NCBI GenBank assembly: GCA_029204225.1
Contig: CM055111.1
Coordinates: 25,552,404-25,616,403, forward strand
Direction: 5' to 3'
DNA: 64,000 bases
Source: Diphasiastrum complanatum
Taxonomy: Eukaryota; Streptophyta; Lycopodiopsida; Lycopodiales; Lycopodiaceae
The notes below the pieces were generated by a model. It had not been told where the DNA came from. It saw nothing but the letters and a program-made list of their open reading frames with translations, and did no database searches. Each line of letters begins with the position of its first letter. Position 1 is the first letter of the stretch. This document shows positions 11,017 to 22,038 of this stretch, piece after piece. Made by a program: the position numbers and the translations under genes.

Positions 11017-12725
11017 ATGGCTGCCCCTAGAGCTGCTCCTGGAGGTGCTCCACAGGAGGTCAATCCAATTATTGTTAGAAGAGCACCCCGATTGGATCTA
11101 CCCAGATATAATGGATTAACAGATCCAGTTAGATTTCTTCAGATCTATGCTGAATCCTGTGAGGTCTATGGTGAGATTTATCCTCAAGATAAACTTAAGC
11201 TGTTTCCTATGGCCTTAACAGGCGCATCACAAGATTGGTACTATAACCAAGATGAAACTGAACGTACAGATTAAGAGGTTGTTAAACGAGCCCTTATCAC
11301 ACGGTTCAAACCGCGGAAGTTTATGGAAGACCCTTTCCTACTTTTAAGTAAAATTAAAATGGGAAAGCAGGAAATGGTTCGAGATTACATCAAAAGGGTG
11401 AAACGTCTTAGATCTGAATGTGAGCTTGAGTTGATTAATGAAAATGCCATGATTATGTGGTTTTTGTCAGGTCTACCTAAACGGATCAAACGTGAGCTGA
11501 AACGCCATAATGAGTACGCACTTTTGCAAAATGCGATGGACGATGCAATTCGAGAGGAGGATGAAGATTCAGATGATGAGCTGAATGTCAGTATGTTGCC
11601 TTATACAATAGGGCAGACTACTATGACATCCACCACTATTGCATCAACGAATGCCAATGCTACTGCAGAAATGATGCTCAATGAGTTCGAGAAACTTGGA
11701 AAGACCCAACAAAAACAGATGGAAAAGTTGCAGTTGCAATTTGATGAGAAGATAAAAGCATTGGAAAATTTCCACGGAGAAGCGAACAAGGAACCTGAGA
11801 AGTTTGCAAAGACTTTTCCTACCAGGGTAAATGTCTGGTGTTCTATTTGGACAAGAAATCACACAGTGAACGAGTGTCCTCAATTGAAAAAACGAATGGA
11901 AATCAGTGTTTGCCATCTATGTAATTCACTTGACCATGAGACTGCCTTTTTCAACTTCAACTCTTGGATAATTCAGCAATGGTATGCCCAGATGGGATAT
12001 CGAGATCCACAATATGGAGGCAATCCAGCAGCAAGACTGCGACAATCTACTCTTGGATACCCGGAACGTCTAGCGTTGCCAACACCACCAAAACACTCCG
12101 CTCCTCTTGCCAATTTGATGGAACCAGAACCTTATGGAAGTGCTGAGAAATGGAGCTATGGTAATGATCAAGAAGGAGGATCTTCTGAACAGTATGCCAT
12201 TTATGCTGTCGCTCAACAACAAGCCTCGAGAAATTGGGCCAAAGCACCACTTGGATGCTTTGCATGTGGAGAAAATCACAGAGTTGCAGACTGCCCAAAT
12301 AAAGAAAAATTTGTACCATTATGTCGTGACTGTGGATATGGGCATTGCTATAAAGACTGTCCAGCAAGACCAAAGCCACCACCAGCTATAGCACCTGTAA
12401 ATTTGATAACAATTAAGCAAGGATCAGTAGCTCAAAATAAACCAAGTGCACCCTTATTGGTGGTCACCAGAGCACAAAAGCAGAAAGAACCAGTAGTGGA
12501 TTCAGTACCTGCTGATTCTATACCATTGAACGATACACCAACAACATCGGGAGTCTATCCAAATCTTAATGCAGAAAAACAAAGATATCAGGATATGAGA
12601 TAGTGGATTAAACATCTACAAGAAGAAGAGGAACTTGAAGCTGCTAAAGTAACAGCTGAAGTTCGGTCTTCACCATTGCAGCCTCCAAGAAATTTACGTA
12701 CGGATATGAATGTTCAATTACATCA
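11017..12725 (+). pseudogene. Gypsy-3 copy a, gag
   Basis: Gag starts MAAPRAAPGG at 11017. The capsid-like core includes PRYNGLTDPVRFLQIYAESCEVYG, and after a TAA at 11272 the frame continues to 12603 (FLSGLPKRIKRELKRH, AMDDAIREEDEDSDDE). In the 426-residue part a coiled-coil-like stretch lies at about residues 115-165. Zinc knuckles follow at about 173-185 (second Cys is Trp), 197-210, 312-324 and 334-346; the last two have the spacing C-x2-C-x3-H-x4-C. A TAG at 12601 precedes the remaining linker, which is cut at about 12725. Pol is absent. The same stop after ERTD exists in copy b (as TGA). Confidence 0.85.
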
Positions 12726-13059
12726 TCACTACAAAAAAACAATCATCTACCATATTGTCCATGCCATCGTCTATGTATTCATGGCCTTTGTATATGCATT
12801 GATTCTTGAAGAATCTAACAACTCTGGGACTATCCATGGTCGCACCTTCATTTTGTTGATATCTATACGTTTAGATGGTCTATTTTCATAGTCGTCTCTT
12901 AGAGGTACATCCCCATCAATAATATTGATTTTTTTGTGAAATCTAGCATAATATTGCCATTGTAAATATCATAGTGCAATATTCACCCTTTATGTGTAAA
13001 TTGTATGCTTTTTACAAAAGAATAAATAATAGTGTCCAAATTGTCAAAGAACGCTTGCA
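12726..13059. other. Unassigned AT-rich DNA
   Basis: Nothing recognised. The segment starts with CACTACAAAAAAACAATC, which looks like a CACTA transposon end, but no matching inverted end or transposase was found. Confidence 0.4.
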
Positions 13060-14763
13060 CCTTCATCATTTTGTCATCTTCTAGTATAGGATTTGGACCA
13101 ATGCAGTCCACCACATATTTTTCTATGCGTCGCTTGCACAACTTTGTAAGGATGCTGCCTTGATGGAAATCTCACTCGAGAAGAAGGACTTTCCCTATCC
13201 AGATGGGAAATCAGAGGAACAAAGGTCGACAATGAGCAATGATCCAACAAGAATGGAACCCCATGCAAGGCAACAAAGTGCAGCAAGGTCAAGCAGATCA
13301 AGTGTAGCGGAAGACCAAGAACCTTGCAGTTCAAGATGTCAGCAAGCTTATGCTCGCTCTATTAAGTTTCTTGAAAAGGATGAATGTACCTTCAGCTTTG
13401 GAGATCATCCAAGTACCAGGTGTCCAATCAAGAATCCGTGCTTGTTAAAAGGACAAAATATAGAGCAACAGGCTTGTCGACAGCAAGATCCAGCGGTTCA
13501 ACAGTCAGAACCAGAATCAAGCGAACAAGGAGCTCACTAGAAGGATGGATGTCAGATTGATCCATCTAAATCACAAGTTTCTTCAACAAACAGTGGCAAG
13601 GTAGAAGTTTTCATTATATCCTCTTGCATGTCACCGCATTCAATGGAGGACCATAAAAGCCTACCAGTCTATTTTGTGGAAGATCCTAAGGAGAATCTGT
13701 TACCGATGTATGCCTATCAACTTAGAGGTGATGGCATACTGCACTCAGTTAGGTGCTATGGATGCGGAGGAAAACACTGCCGTGCTGAATGTCCACACCG
13801 AGGGGATCCGTCAACATTTGATCCCTTGTGTTCACAATGCGGAGTTAATCATCCATGCCGAGATTGCCCGATGAGAAATTCACAGATAGCCAGGAGGCAT
13901 TTGGCCTATGTAGACCGACATGCACCTGGGGTAACCCTTCCACCTCGAACGTACTACAAATAAAAAAATCTTAGTGCCACCGGGTTATGAAACGAGTGAC
14001 GAAGAGGACAATCTGGCAAAAATCCCAAAGTACGCAAACATACCCTCGGACAAACAAGTAAAACCATTACAGAAGACGGAGATGGTATCCATCACGCCAA
14101 TGGTAACTGAGAAAGTCAAGAAATTGGCATCCGACAAAGTCCAACGGATTTTACCAAGTCTCTTGGCACAATCACTCCAAATTATTAGTGATGAATTACA
14201 AAGGGGACTAGCATCAACAAAGCAACTTGAAGGCAATTCAACACAAGATCCAAGGAAAAGTGCCATCACGTAGCCTTCAACGGGGAAGTGCAATGACCAA
14301 GGGAAGACTAAAGTTGATGATTGTCCCTCAACGAGCAAGATTCAACCAAAGTCTCATTGTTCCATAATGCATCAGCCCAAACCAACGCCAATTCGGAGTA
14401 TATTCATTATTCAAAGGACAAATCCAGAGAATCCAAGCCCCAAATGGCCAATTGTACAGCAAGAACCAGCACCTACAATGACAAAGCCTTGTCCTAAATC
14501 TATGATATTGACTGCTGAGGAAAGTCGTCATGTTGATGCATACTTCGAATACCTAGACAGACAAGAGCATCAAGCAAGCACGTCATATCCACATTATGAT
14601 TTGGGGGAGTCCATGACATTGGGACCAGTTGCGCCGACCTATGAGAATCCATTATATCATCAAGATTTATCTTGGGATCCTCCGATGGCATACCTCGACT
14701 ACCCAATTGTCAATGAACAAGGTTATCCGGAATGGCCACCAGACCCTTATGGGTATTATTGAA
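13060..14763 (+). pseudogene. Gypsy-4 gag C-terminal region
   Basis: A series of frames encodes a Gag tail related in style to Gypsy-3. A degenerate knuckle (CTFSFGDHPSTRC) is at about 13388. Two knuckles of C-x2-C-x3-H-x4-C spacing (CYGCGGKHCRAEC and CSQCGVNHPCRDC) lie within the frame 13628-13963. A charged linker (GYETSDEEDN, 13980-14273) and a Pro/Tyr-rich tail (14367-14762) follow. Stops at 13538, 13961 and 14271 break the frame. Protease and pol are missing: the region runs straight into 3' sequence and an LTR. Confidence 0.65.
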
Positions 14764-15198
14764 AATCTGGCAAGTCCAAGTTCTTTCCTGATCGCCATCA
14801 TCCAATAAAGCCTCAGGTTTTACGTAAGCAAATTTTATCCATGCTTTTCCTAAAGCACCCATGTCCCAGCAATAAAAGAACCAACAACAGCGCCCCTTCA
14901 TGACAGTTGCAGCTTAGTGCCGAGGGACCGGCACTACTTTGGGCCGTGGACCCTGTTGTAGATATTTCCTGCACAGTAATAAACAAGTGGGTCCCACCAC
15001 TTAAAATACTATTGGCCAAGCCTTACCTAGTGGCCCCCGCCACAATACATTGTAAGTAGGGTAATAAGTGCAAGGGAACTGACATTCTGCCCGTGTAAGC
15101 CCAACCCAACACAAGTAGCAAGTTGTAATTTCTAGGAATAAGAGACTAGAGGCTTAAAACTCTAAAATGACATTAGAGGCCCTAAGTCAAATTGCAAA
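14764..15198 (+). other. 3' region before the Gypsy-4 LTR core
   Basis: No coding potential. It includes CAGGTTTTACGTAAGC at about 14815 and a following block shared with the Gypsy-2 tail at 4968-5010. The LTR of Gypsy-4 may start inside this stretch, but the 5' copy at 35088 only aligns from the GCTAAAAGGGTCCAAC block onward. Confidence 0.4.
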
Positions 15199-15446
15199 TA
15201 AAAAGGCTAAAAGGGTCCAACTTAAAACTCACATGAATCATGTGAGTGCCCTTGTGTTTTCTTAGCACCAATAGATTTAAGTTGTGTTTATTTTAAAGGC
15301 TTGGATTAGAATCCTTTCCCCAGTGAAGTGGCCAATGAGAGTGAAGGAGACTCACCTCTAAAATCTATAAGAGGGAGTCATTTCCTTTGTATTGTATCAT
15401 CTTCCATTCTCATTCTAAGAAAACTCTCTTGGTTTTTCCATCTCCA

Positions 15447-15497
<51 letters not shown>

Positions 15498-15702
15498 TCT
15501 CCCTCTCTCCCTACATTGGGATAGAATAGCTTTGGGTAGGCGCTCGAGCCCCCAAAGCCTTTCTCAACCTAGGCATTCTCTTTCTCCCTCTCTCCACTCT
15601 CTTTCTCCTCTCTCTCCTCTCCCTCTCTCGTCTTGCTATGCAGGTGAAGGCGAGGTTGCCGCTCCCAGCGACGGACCCCTATGCTATATCGACAACACAA
15701 CA
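15199..15702 (+). repeat. Gypsy-4 LTR (second copy)
   Basis: It aligns almost base for base with 35091-35665: GCTAAAAGGGTCCAAC, AATCATGTGAGTGCCCTTGT, TCTATAAGAGGGAGTCATTT, a CT-rich stretch, GGGATAGAATAGC and TATGCAGGTGAAGGCGAGG, ending CACAACA. Its CT tract is short and interrupted here but more than 100 bases long in the other copy. TCTATAAGAGG at about 15364 is a plausible TATA region. The end abuts the truncated Gypsy-3 LTR. Confidence 0.8.
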
Positions 15703-16080
15703 TAACCCTACTCATTAACACTAAGATCCATTAACACTACGATCCACAACAAAGATAGCTTAATATTTCTCTCTCTCTCTTTTTCTCTCATAAAAAGTAT
15801 AATAACACTCAATCTCAATAACATTCAGATCCAATAATTAGCAAAATCCAAAGAAAGCATGAGAGATGAAGAAGGAAAGAAGAAGAACAAGGACAGTCAT
15901 TAATCCATTTTTGAAGAGAACCAATCTGCTTTATTGAAATAAGGAAATGGACATGAGGAGCAACTTGAGTTGGTCCCTTCTTATAGTAGAGAGGAGGAGC
16001 CTAGCCTCTGAATCCTATTGGTCCAATCTTGCCTCTCTTTTTATTCAAATTTAAAAAAGTGTGGGAACCATCAATAAACG
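15703..16080 (-). repeat. Gypsy-3 copy b, 3' LTR (outer end missing)
   Basis: It aligns with 23391-23702 (blocks such as ACACTACGATCCACAACAAAG and AATTAGCAAAATCCAAAGAAAG). The first 165 or so bases of the LTR as seen at 23226 are missing, so the outer end was lost where it meets the Gypsy-4 LTR. The inner limit near 16080 is a guess from a TGATGGTTCCCACAC start. No clear PPT is seen. Confidence 0.7.
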
Positions 16081-16210
16081 AGCAATCGGCAGCTGATCTT
16101 TGATTTGCTCTGAGGCCATCGGCTTATTTGGATCGAATGCCAGAGGAGGGAGACAATCGTCCCATCTGGTTGCCCAACAGAGTTAGATCTTTAGCAAACA
16201 TTGTCGATTG

Positions 16211-18290
16211 TCACACCGTTGGATCTGGAGAGTGGACATATTCTCTCTGATAGGCTTGTAAGGCACAGTGAAAATCCACTGAGATTGTCCAGCTGTAGGG
16301 CTGATGGACGATTGGCCAATTGGGCTTATGGATGGTGATCTTGTCCATAGCCAGCCCCAAATCTTTCCATTTATTTCTTCGCGGCATTGGCACGTAATAG
16401 GGATCTACCCGCAATTGGTGAGGGCTGGCGACGTAACTCCTAATTGATTCCAGAGTTTTTTCAAAAACAGTGATTCTCCATGTCGGCTGCTCTCCCAATG
16501 CAGGTATTTTATCCAACTCTTTGTCGGCCTCTATCTCAGAGGTCTTAAACTTTAGAACCCATCCACCACGCGAGGACTCATGCGGATGTTGCTTTAAGAA
16601 GTTCTGGATCTAGTCCTCGACACTGATGGACCTTTTGAATAGAGGTGTGGTCCTTGATGAGGATGGACCCGTTTGTACTACCGGTAAGATTGACAATTGT
16701 TCGGTTATATCTGGAGCTCCCCCCTGGTCCATGCTCGAATCTACCCCTGTATCCATTGGTATAGCTTCTTGGCATGGAGGGGAGAATTGCGGCATGACCA
16801 GTACGGGGATTTGTGGTCCGGCTTCCAATACTTGAGCGGCTGCTTTTTCATAGGCGGTGATGGTCTCCTTAGACTTTGCCAACTCGGTTGAAGCTGCTCC
16901 TTTGAACCTGTCAAATCGGCCTTGAAATCTCTGAAGGCCACTTTGTATGTCTCCACTTTCTTGAACAAATACGCAATCTTTGTCAGTGTGACCGGATGAT
17001 CTGGTATTTGTGTTTGAAGATACGCATCACATTCAAGGGTGGTCGCATCCAATTCACCTTGAAGCCGCATGCGATCTTGTTCGGCCATCTGTAATGGACC
17101 CTTCAGTAGCTGCACCTGTTGCTTTGTATCCTGCACAGTCTTATCCACCTGATCTTGTGCGGTTGTCAGAGCGTTTTGCAGGGAGCTGATGTAGTCTTCC
17201 AAGCAATCAACTTGTTGCTGGGCCAAGTTCTTTTCGCCTTCAGTCTTTATTTTTAGGACAAAAATGTTTAAGTAGGAGGAGTGTCATGTACTTCTAGTAC
17301 ATCAGAGCTTATCAACGCAATAGAATATCCAATGTAAGCTTTGGAGGCCCAAAACCAAAGAACTTTGGAAAATACTCAAAGGCGTTGAACTACTTCCCCT
17401 GATCAGAGTGTTTTTGGACTCCATCTCAGAGATTCTCTACTCCATTTCCTTCTTCTTATCTACCGTAGATTGGATCACTTGCGCAAGGCTTGAAACCAAA
17501 CCTAGAGCATCACCAGAATCGATGGTCATAGAGGCGGTAGCAGCAGCAGGACCTGATGATACTGTCCTTGGTAGGTGTGAAATAGGTGTCACTAGTTCTT
17601 CTTCTTCAAAAATGTCCTCCTCTTCAAATCCCTCAGGCACTATGGTATCGAACTGTTTCGGTGATTTCATAGCTTTGTCGACCCGAAGTGCGGTTCGGCT
17701 ATCTTCCGTGTGAGGTTGCTATATGGCTTGATGGCCTGTTTGGCGTGCTTGTGATTGGGTGAGGCCTGCGTGCCGGATGCTATATCTATAGCTGCAAGGG
17801 CGGCCTCAGTGACATGCACCTTGTGTGTGGCTCCCAAGAAAGTGATATAAAATTTAGATTCTCTTCCTTCCATGTACTGAAGGCAAGAGTGATAAAATTC
17901 CATATTGATGCGACCAGAAAAGGCTCTCTCATGAATACCCATTGCAGTGAGCAGAGGCTCTGCAAGGGTCATCCACTGAGTGACCATGCTCGTGTTAGGA
18001 AGGATCATGATGTCCGTTGCAGATGGGACATCACGATGGATAGTATAGCGTGGAGACTGGGAAGTATCGGTAGAAGACATGATGATCAGAAAGGAAATAT
18101 AAAATGCGTAAAAGTGTCTCAAAAAGCAGTGCAAAAATTTTGGAAGGCTTTGGTCACGGTAAAACGCAAGAGCTTCGCTAGCACAAGTGAGGAATGAATC
18201 GAATTCAGTCAACTTATAGGTGAATTTAGTGGGTCCATTACATTGAATACTAGTTTGGCTGATCAGTTCTGAACAAAAATTTGTGGACAT
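16211..18290 (-). pseudogene. Gypsy-3 extra reading frame downstream of integrase
   Basis: Broken frames on the minus strand lie between integrase and the 3' LTR and appear to come from one long frame. The N-terminal part (about 18080-17667, starting MSSTDTSQSPRY) is globular, with INMEFYHSCLQYMEG, KFYITFLGATHKVHV and EAALAAIDIAS blocks. This recalls the domain of unknown function found in plant retrotransposon-associated proteins, but that is only a resemblance. An acidic segment follows (GFEEEDIFEEEE, 17670-17437). Then comes a long predicted coiled coil (about 17230-16890: DYISSLQNALTTAQDQVDK) and a C-terminal part (16516-16211, PMPRRNKWKDLGLAMDK). It lacks pol, Gag-knuckle or obvious envelope features. 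Extra frames at this position are known in Athila/Tat-type elements. Confidence 0.55.
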
Positions 18291-18299
18291 GTACAGTAC

Positions 18300-18900
18300 T
18301 GTGATAATAGGGTATAAAAATCTCGGTGAAGGTTTTTGGGTATGTGAACCTATCAGGCGAACGTTTTCCAGGCCTGGCGAAGGATGAACCTTCGCCCAGG
18401 AGGGTCCTTCACCTACGTACTGTCATAAATGTCTTTTTTCAAGACCTGAACCTATAGACAACCTAATTTTGACATTTTAAGATCATCTAACAGGTCGGCA
18501 AAGGTTAATAATGAGATTAAGATGCTCGGCGAAGGTTCCCAAAATGACATATCACTGATCCTTCGCCGGACTCAAAAATTGGGAATTTTCTGGACAGGAA
18601 TCTTTACCCACCTCAAATTAGATAAATCTAGAGTGGATGTATAGTCTGAGAGCTCAACGAAGGCTTCTGGTACTAAATAGGCTAAATCTGACCAAAACAG
18701 TGATTTTCTAAGTCTTTTTTTCATCAAAAAATTAGTGTGCTTCTTTTTCCTATGTTGATGACTTTCTGACTTTTCCTCATCAGTCTTTTCTCAATTTAAT
18801 AGATTTTTTTTTTTTAACTGTCTTTTTCCAAAAAAAACTCAGCAAATTAAGTATTGAAAAACAAAAAATTGAAAAACAAATAAAATTAGAAAACCCTTGA
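18300..18900 (-). other. Spacer between Gypsy-3 integrase and extra frame
   Basis: About 600 bases without coding potential. They carry several GGCGAAGG/CCTTCGCC motifs (near 18360, 18375, 18390, 18490, 18530 and 18560) like those of the Gypsy-3 5' leader. It may be an internal leader for the downstream frame. Confidence 0.5.
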
Positions 18901-18902
18901 GA

Positions 18903-20095
18903 TCAAACTTGCTGAACTAGCAGAGCAGGCTGCCAAAACTTGCGTAAGTGGCTGCCATTCACTGGAGTATCAGATCGTTTTCCATCCAAGTGCTCAAGAA
19001 TTACTGCGCCATAGTTCAAGATTTCCTTCACTTTATACGAGCCTTCCCCGGTAAACTTCAACTTGCCCTTGATCAGCTTGGTTTTGTACATTAATGCAAG
19101 ATCTTCTACTTTCAAATCTTTTTTGTGCAATCGACGATCGTGCCATGTCTTGGGACGGGCTTTCTCTGTTGCTAAGGCATGAACTGCCATCAATCGGGTT
19201 TCACATAATTTGTGCAACGCTTCATGACGAAGTTGTAAAGATGTATCATCATTTAATCGTTTTGTGGCCGCTATACGTAAAGATGAGATTAAAAATTCAA
19301 TCGGCATGACAACATCTTGACCATAAACCAGTTGAAAAGGTGTTTGATTTGTACTATTTTTGTAAGCGAATCTGAATGCCCATAATGTTGCATACAGTTT
19401 ATATTCCCAATCAAACTTACTCGCTTCAATGTCTTTGTCATAATGGTGCAGAGAATCTTATTGGAAGATTCAGCTTGGCCATTCTCTTTGGGATAGTAGG
19501 GAGTACTAAATTTGTGTATAACAAAAAAATCTTCCAGTAAACACTTTATTGTTTGATTAACAAAGTGTGTACCCCGATCACTGACAATCTCGATCGGACA
19601 TCCAAATCTGATTATAATATTTTCATATAGAAACTTGGTCGTAGATTTCGCATCAGCAACTTTGACAGCTTTGGCTTCAACCCACTTGGTCATGTAATCA
19701 GTTGCTACGATAATGTATCGGGCTTGAGATCCTTGCACAGTAGGGTGAATAGGTCCAACATAATCCAGTCCCCATTTTTCAAACGGTGCTTGCGATAAAA
19801 CCGAATGCAAGAGTTCATAGTTCTGTCGAGTAGGCCGTTGTGCTCGTTGACAAACATCACATGTCTGAATAATTTTGTGTCCTTGTGAAGCGTAGGCCAC
19901 CAACAGCCTGATTGTAGAAGTTTGTGAACAATAATATCTGTAGAGAAGTGTCCTCCACTCATGCCATCATGTGAAAACATGACTAAATCTGGTACTTCAT
20001 GCGGTAAAACACACCTTCGTAAGATATTATTTGATCCACGACGATACAATTGTCCTGCAAATAATTGATAAGGTTGAGCCTTATGAATCGATTGT
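18903..20095 (-). pseudogene. Gypsy-3 copy b, integrase
   Basis: The zinc-binding end is at about 20049-19840 (SHDGMSGGHFSTDIIVHKLL, CDVCQRAQRP). The core frame 19903-19289 has the complete DD35E set: Asp47 in WGLDYVGP, Asp109 in VSDRGTHF and Glu145 in NGQAES. A one-base shift near 19400 moves the reading to the frame 19307-18903, which holds the C-terminal domain (RPKTWHDRRLHKKD, KLIKGKLKFTGEGSYKV). The core motifs place it among non-chromodomain gypsy elements, in agreement with the PBS. One more frameshift lies near 19840. The usual PR-RT-RNase H block upstream is absent. Confidence 0.85.
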
Positions 20096-20308
20096 TGTTG
20101 AATTTTACACGTGTGGACTGTCCACTACATGTACTTGTGATCTCCTAAGGTGTGTAGATGCACCAAGATCAAGACTAGATTGAGATTCAAAATCAACCTT
20201 AGATCCTATGGCAAAAACACACTACTACATGCATTCCATCACTTCCAACTCTCACTCACACGTGTGGGAAGTATTCAAAAAATAATCTAAGTAAAAACAA
20301 GTTGCTCT
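20096..20308 (-). mobile_element. Copia-1 LTR fragment at the gag/integrase join
   Basis: 213 bases starting TGTTGAATTTTACACGTGTGG match the first part of the Copia-1 LTRs at 39837 and 45289 with few differences. The match ends after AACAAGTTGCTCT. It sits exactly where Gypsy-3 has lost protease, RT and RNase H. No second LTR or internal Copia-1 sequence is present here. Confidence 0.9.
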
Positions 20309-22038
20309 GGTTCAGTCATTTTGAAGAGTTCTTCAAGATGATGTAACTGATCATTCATATCCATATGTAAATTTCTTGAAGGCTGCAATGGTGAAGACCG
20401 AACTTCAGCTGTTGATTTAGTAGCTTCAGGCTCCTCTTCTTCTTGTAGATGTTTAATCCACTGCCTCATATTCTGATATCTTTATTTTTTTGCATTAAGA
20501 TTTGGATACACTCTCGATGTTGTCGGTGTATCGTTCAATGGTATAGAATCAGCAGGTACTAGATCCACTACTGGTTCTTTTTGCTTCTGTGCTCTGGTGA
20601 CCACCATCAAGGGTGCACTTGGTTTATTTTGAGCTACTGTTCTGTGCTTGATTGTTATCAAATTTATAGGTGCTGTAGCTAGTGGTAGCTTCGGTCTTGT
20701 TGGACAGTCTTTATAGCAATGCACCACAATCACAACGGAATGGTACAAATTTCTCTTTATTTGGACATTTTGCAACTCTGTGATTTTCTCCAAATGCAAA
20801 GCATCCAAGTGGTGCATTGGTCCAATTTCTAGAAGTTTCTTGTTGATCGGCAGCATAAATGGCATATTGTTTTGAAGATCCACCTTCCTGATCATTACCA
20901 TAGTTCCACTGCTCAGCACTTCTATAAGGTTCTGGTTCCATTAAATTGGAAGGAGGATGGAGTGCTTTGGTGGAGCAAGTAAAGCTAAACGTTCCGGGTA
21001 TCCAAGGGCAGATTGTCATTGTCTTACTGCTGGATTACCTCCATATTGTGGTTCTCGATATCCCATCTGGGCATACCGTTGTTGAATTATCTGAGGGTTG
21101 AAGTTGCAAAAAATAATCTCATGATTAGGTGAATTATACAGATGGCAAACACTGAGTTCCGTTCACTTTTCAATTGAGGACACTCGTTCACTGTGTGATC
21201 TTCTATACAAATAGAACACCAGACATTTTCCCAGGTAGGAAAAGTCTTTGCAAGCTTTTCAGGTTCCTTGTTTGCTTCCCTATGGAAATTTTCCAATGCT
21301 TTGATCTTCTCATCAAATTGCAACTGCAACTTTTCTATCTGTTTCTGCTGGTTCTTCCCAAGTTTCTCGAACTCATTTAGCATCATTTTTGCAGTAGCAT
21401 TGGCATTCATTGATGCAATAGTGGTGGATGTCGTAGTATTCTGCCTGCTGTATAAGGCAACATAGTGATATTTGGCTCCTCATCTGAATCTTCATCATCC
21501 TCCCGAATTGCATCGTCCATAGCATTTTGCAAGAGTGCATACTCATTGTGGCGTTTCAACTCACGTCTGATCCGTTTAGGTAGACCTGACAAAAATTACA
21601 TAATCATGGCATTTTCGTTAATCAGTTCAGGTTTGCATTCAGATGTAAGATGTTTCACCCGTTCAATGTAATCTCGAACCATTTTCTACTTTTCCATTTT
21701 AATTTTATTTAAAAGTAGGAAAGGGTCTACATAAACTTTTGCGGTTTGAACCGTGTGATAAGGGCTTGCTTAACAACCTCTCAATCTGTACGCTCAGTTT
21801 CATCTTGGTTATAGTACCAATCTTGTGTTGTGCTTGTTAAAGCCATAGAAAACAACTTAAGTTTATCTTGAGGATAAATCACACCATAGACTTCACAGGA
21901 TTCAGCATACATTTGAAGAAATCTAACTAGATCTGTTAATCCATTATATTTGGGTAGATCCAAACGGGGTGCTCTTCTAACTATAATTGGATTGACTTCC
22001 TATGGAGCACCTCCAGGAGCAGCTCCAGAGGCAGCCAT
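20309..22038 (-). pseudogene. Gypsy-3 copy b, gag
   Basis: An inverted second copy of the gag at 11017-12725. It starts at about 22038 (MAASGAAPGG), has a TAG in the proline-rich start (about 21998) and TGA at 21781-21783 after ERTD, the same position as TAA in copy a. The first knuckle is intact here (CSICIEDHTVNEC, spacing C-x2-C-x3-H-x4-C). The other knuckles are split by frameshifts between 21087 and 20700 (CFAFGENHRVAKC has lost one Cys). The end of Gag joins the Copia-1 LTR fragment. Confidence 0.85.

Noticed and set aside
12727-13059. CACTACAAAAAAACAATC as the end of a CACTA DNA transposon
   Set aside because: No inverted partner end, no 3-bp duplication that could be confirmed and no transposase sequence nearby. 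A 13-base match is not enough.
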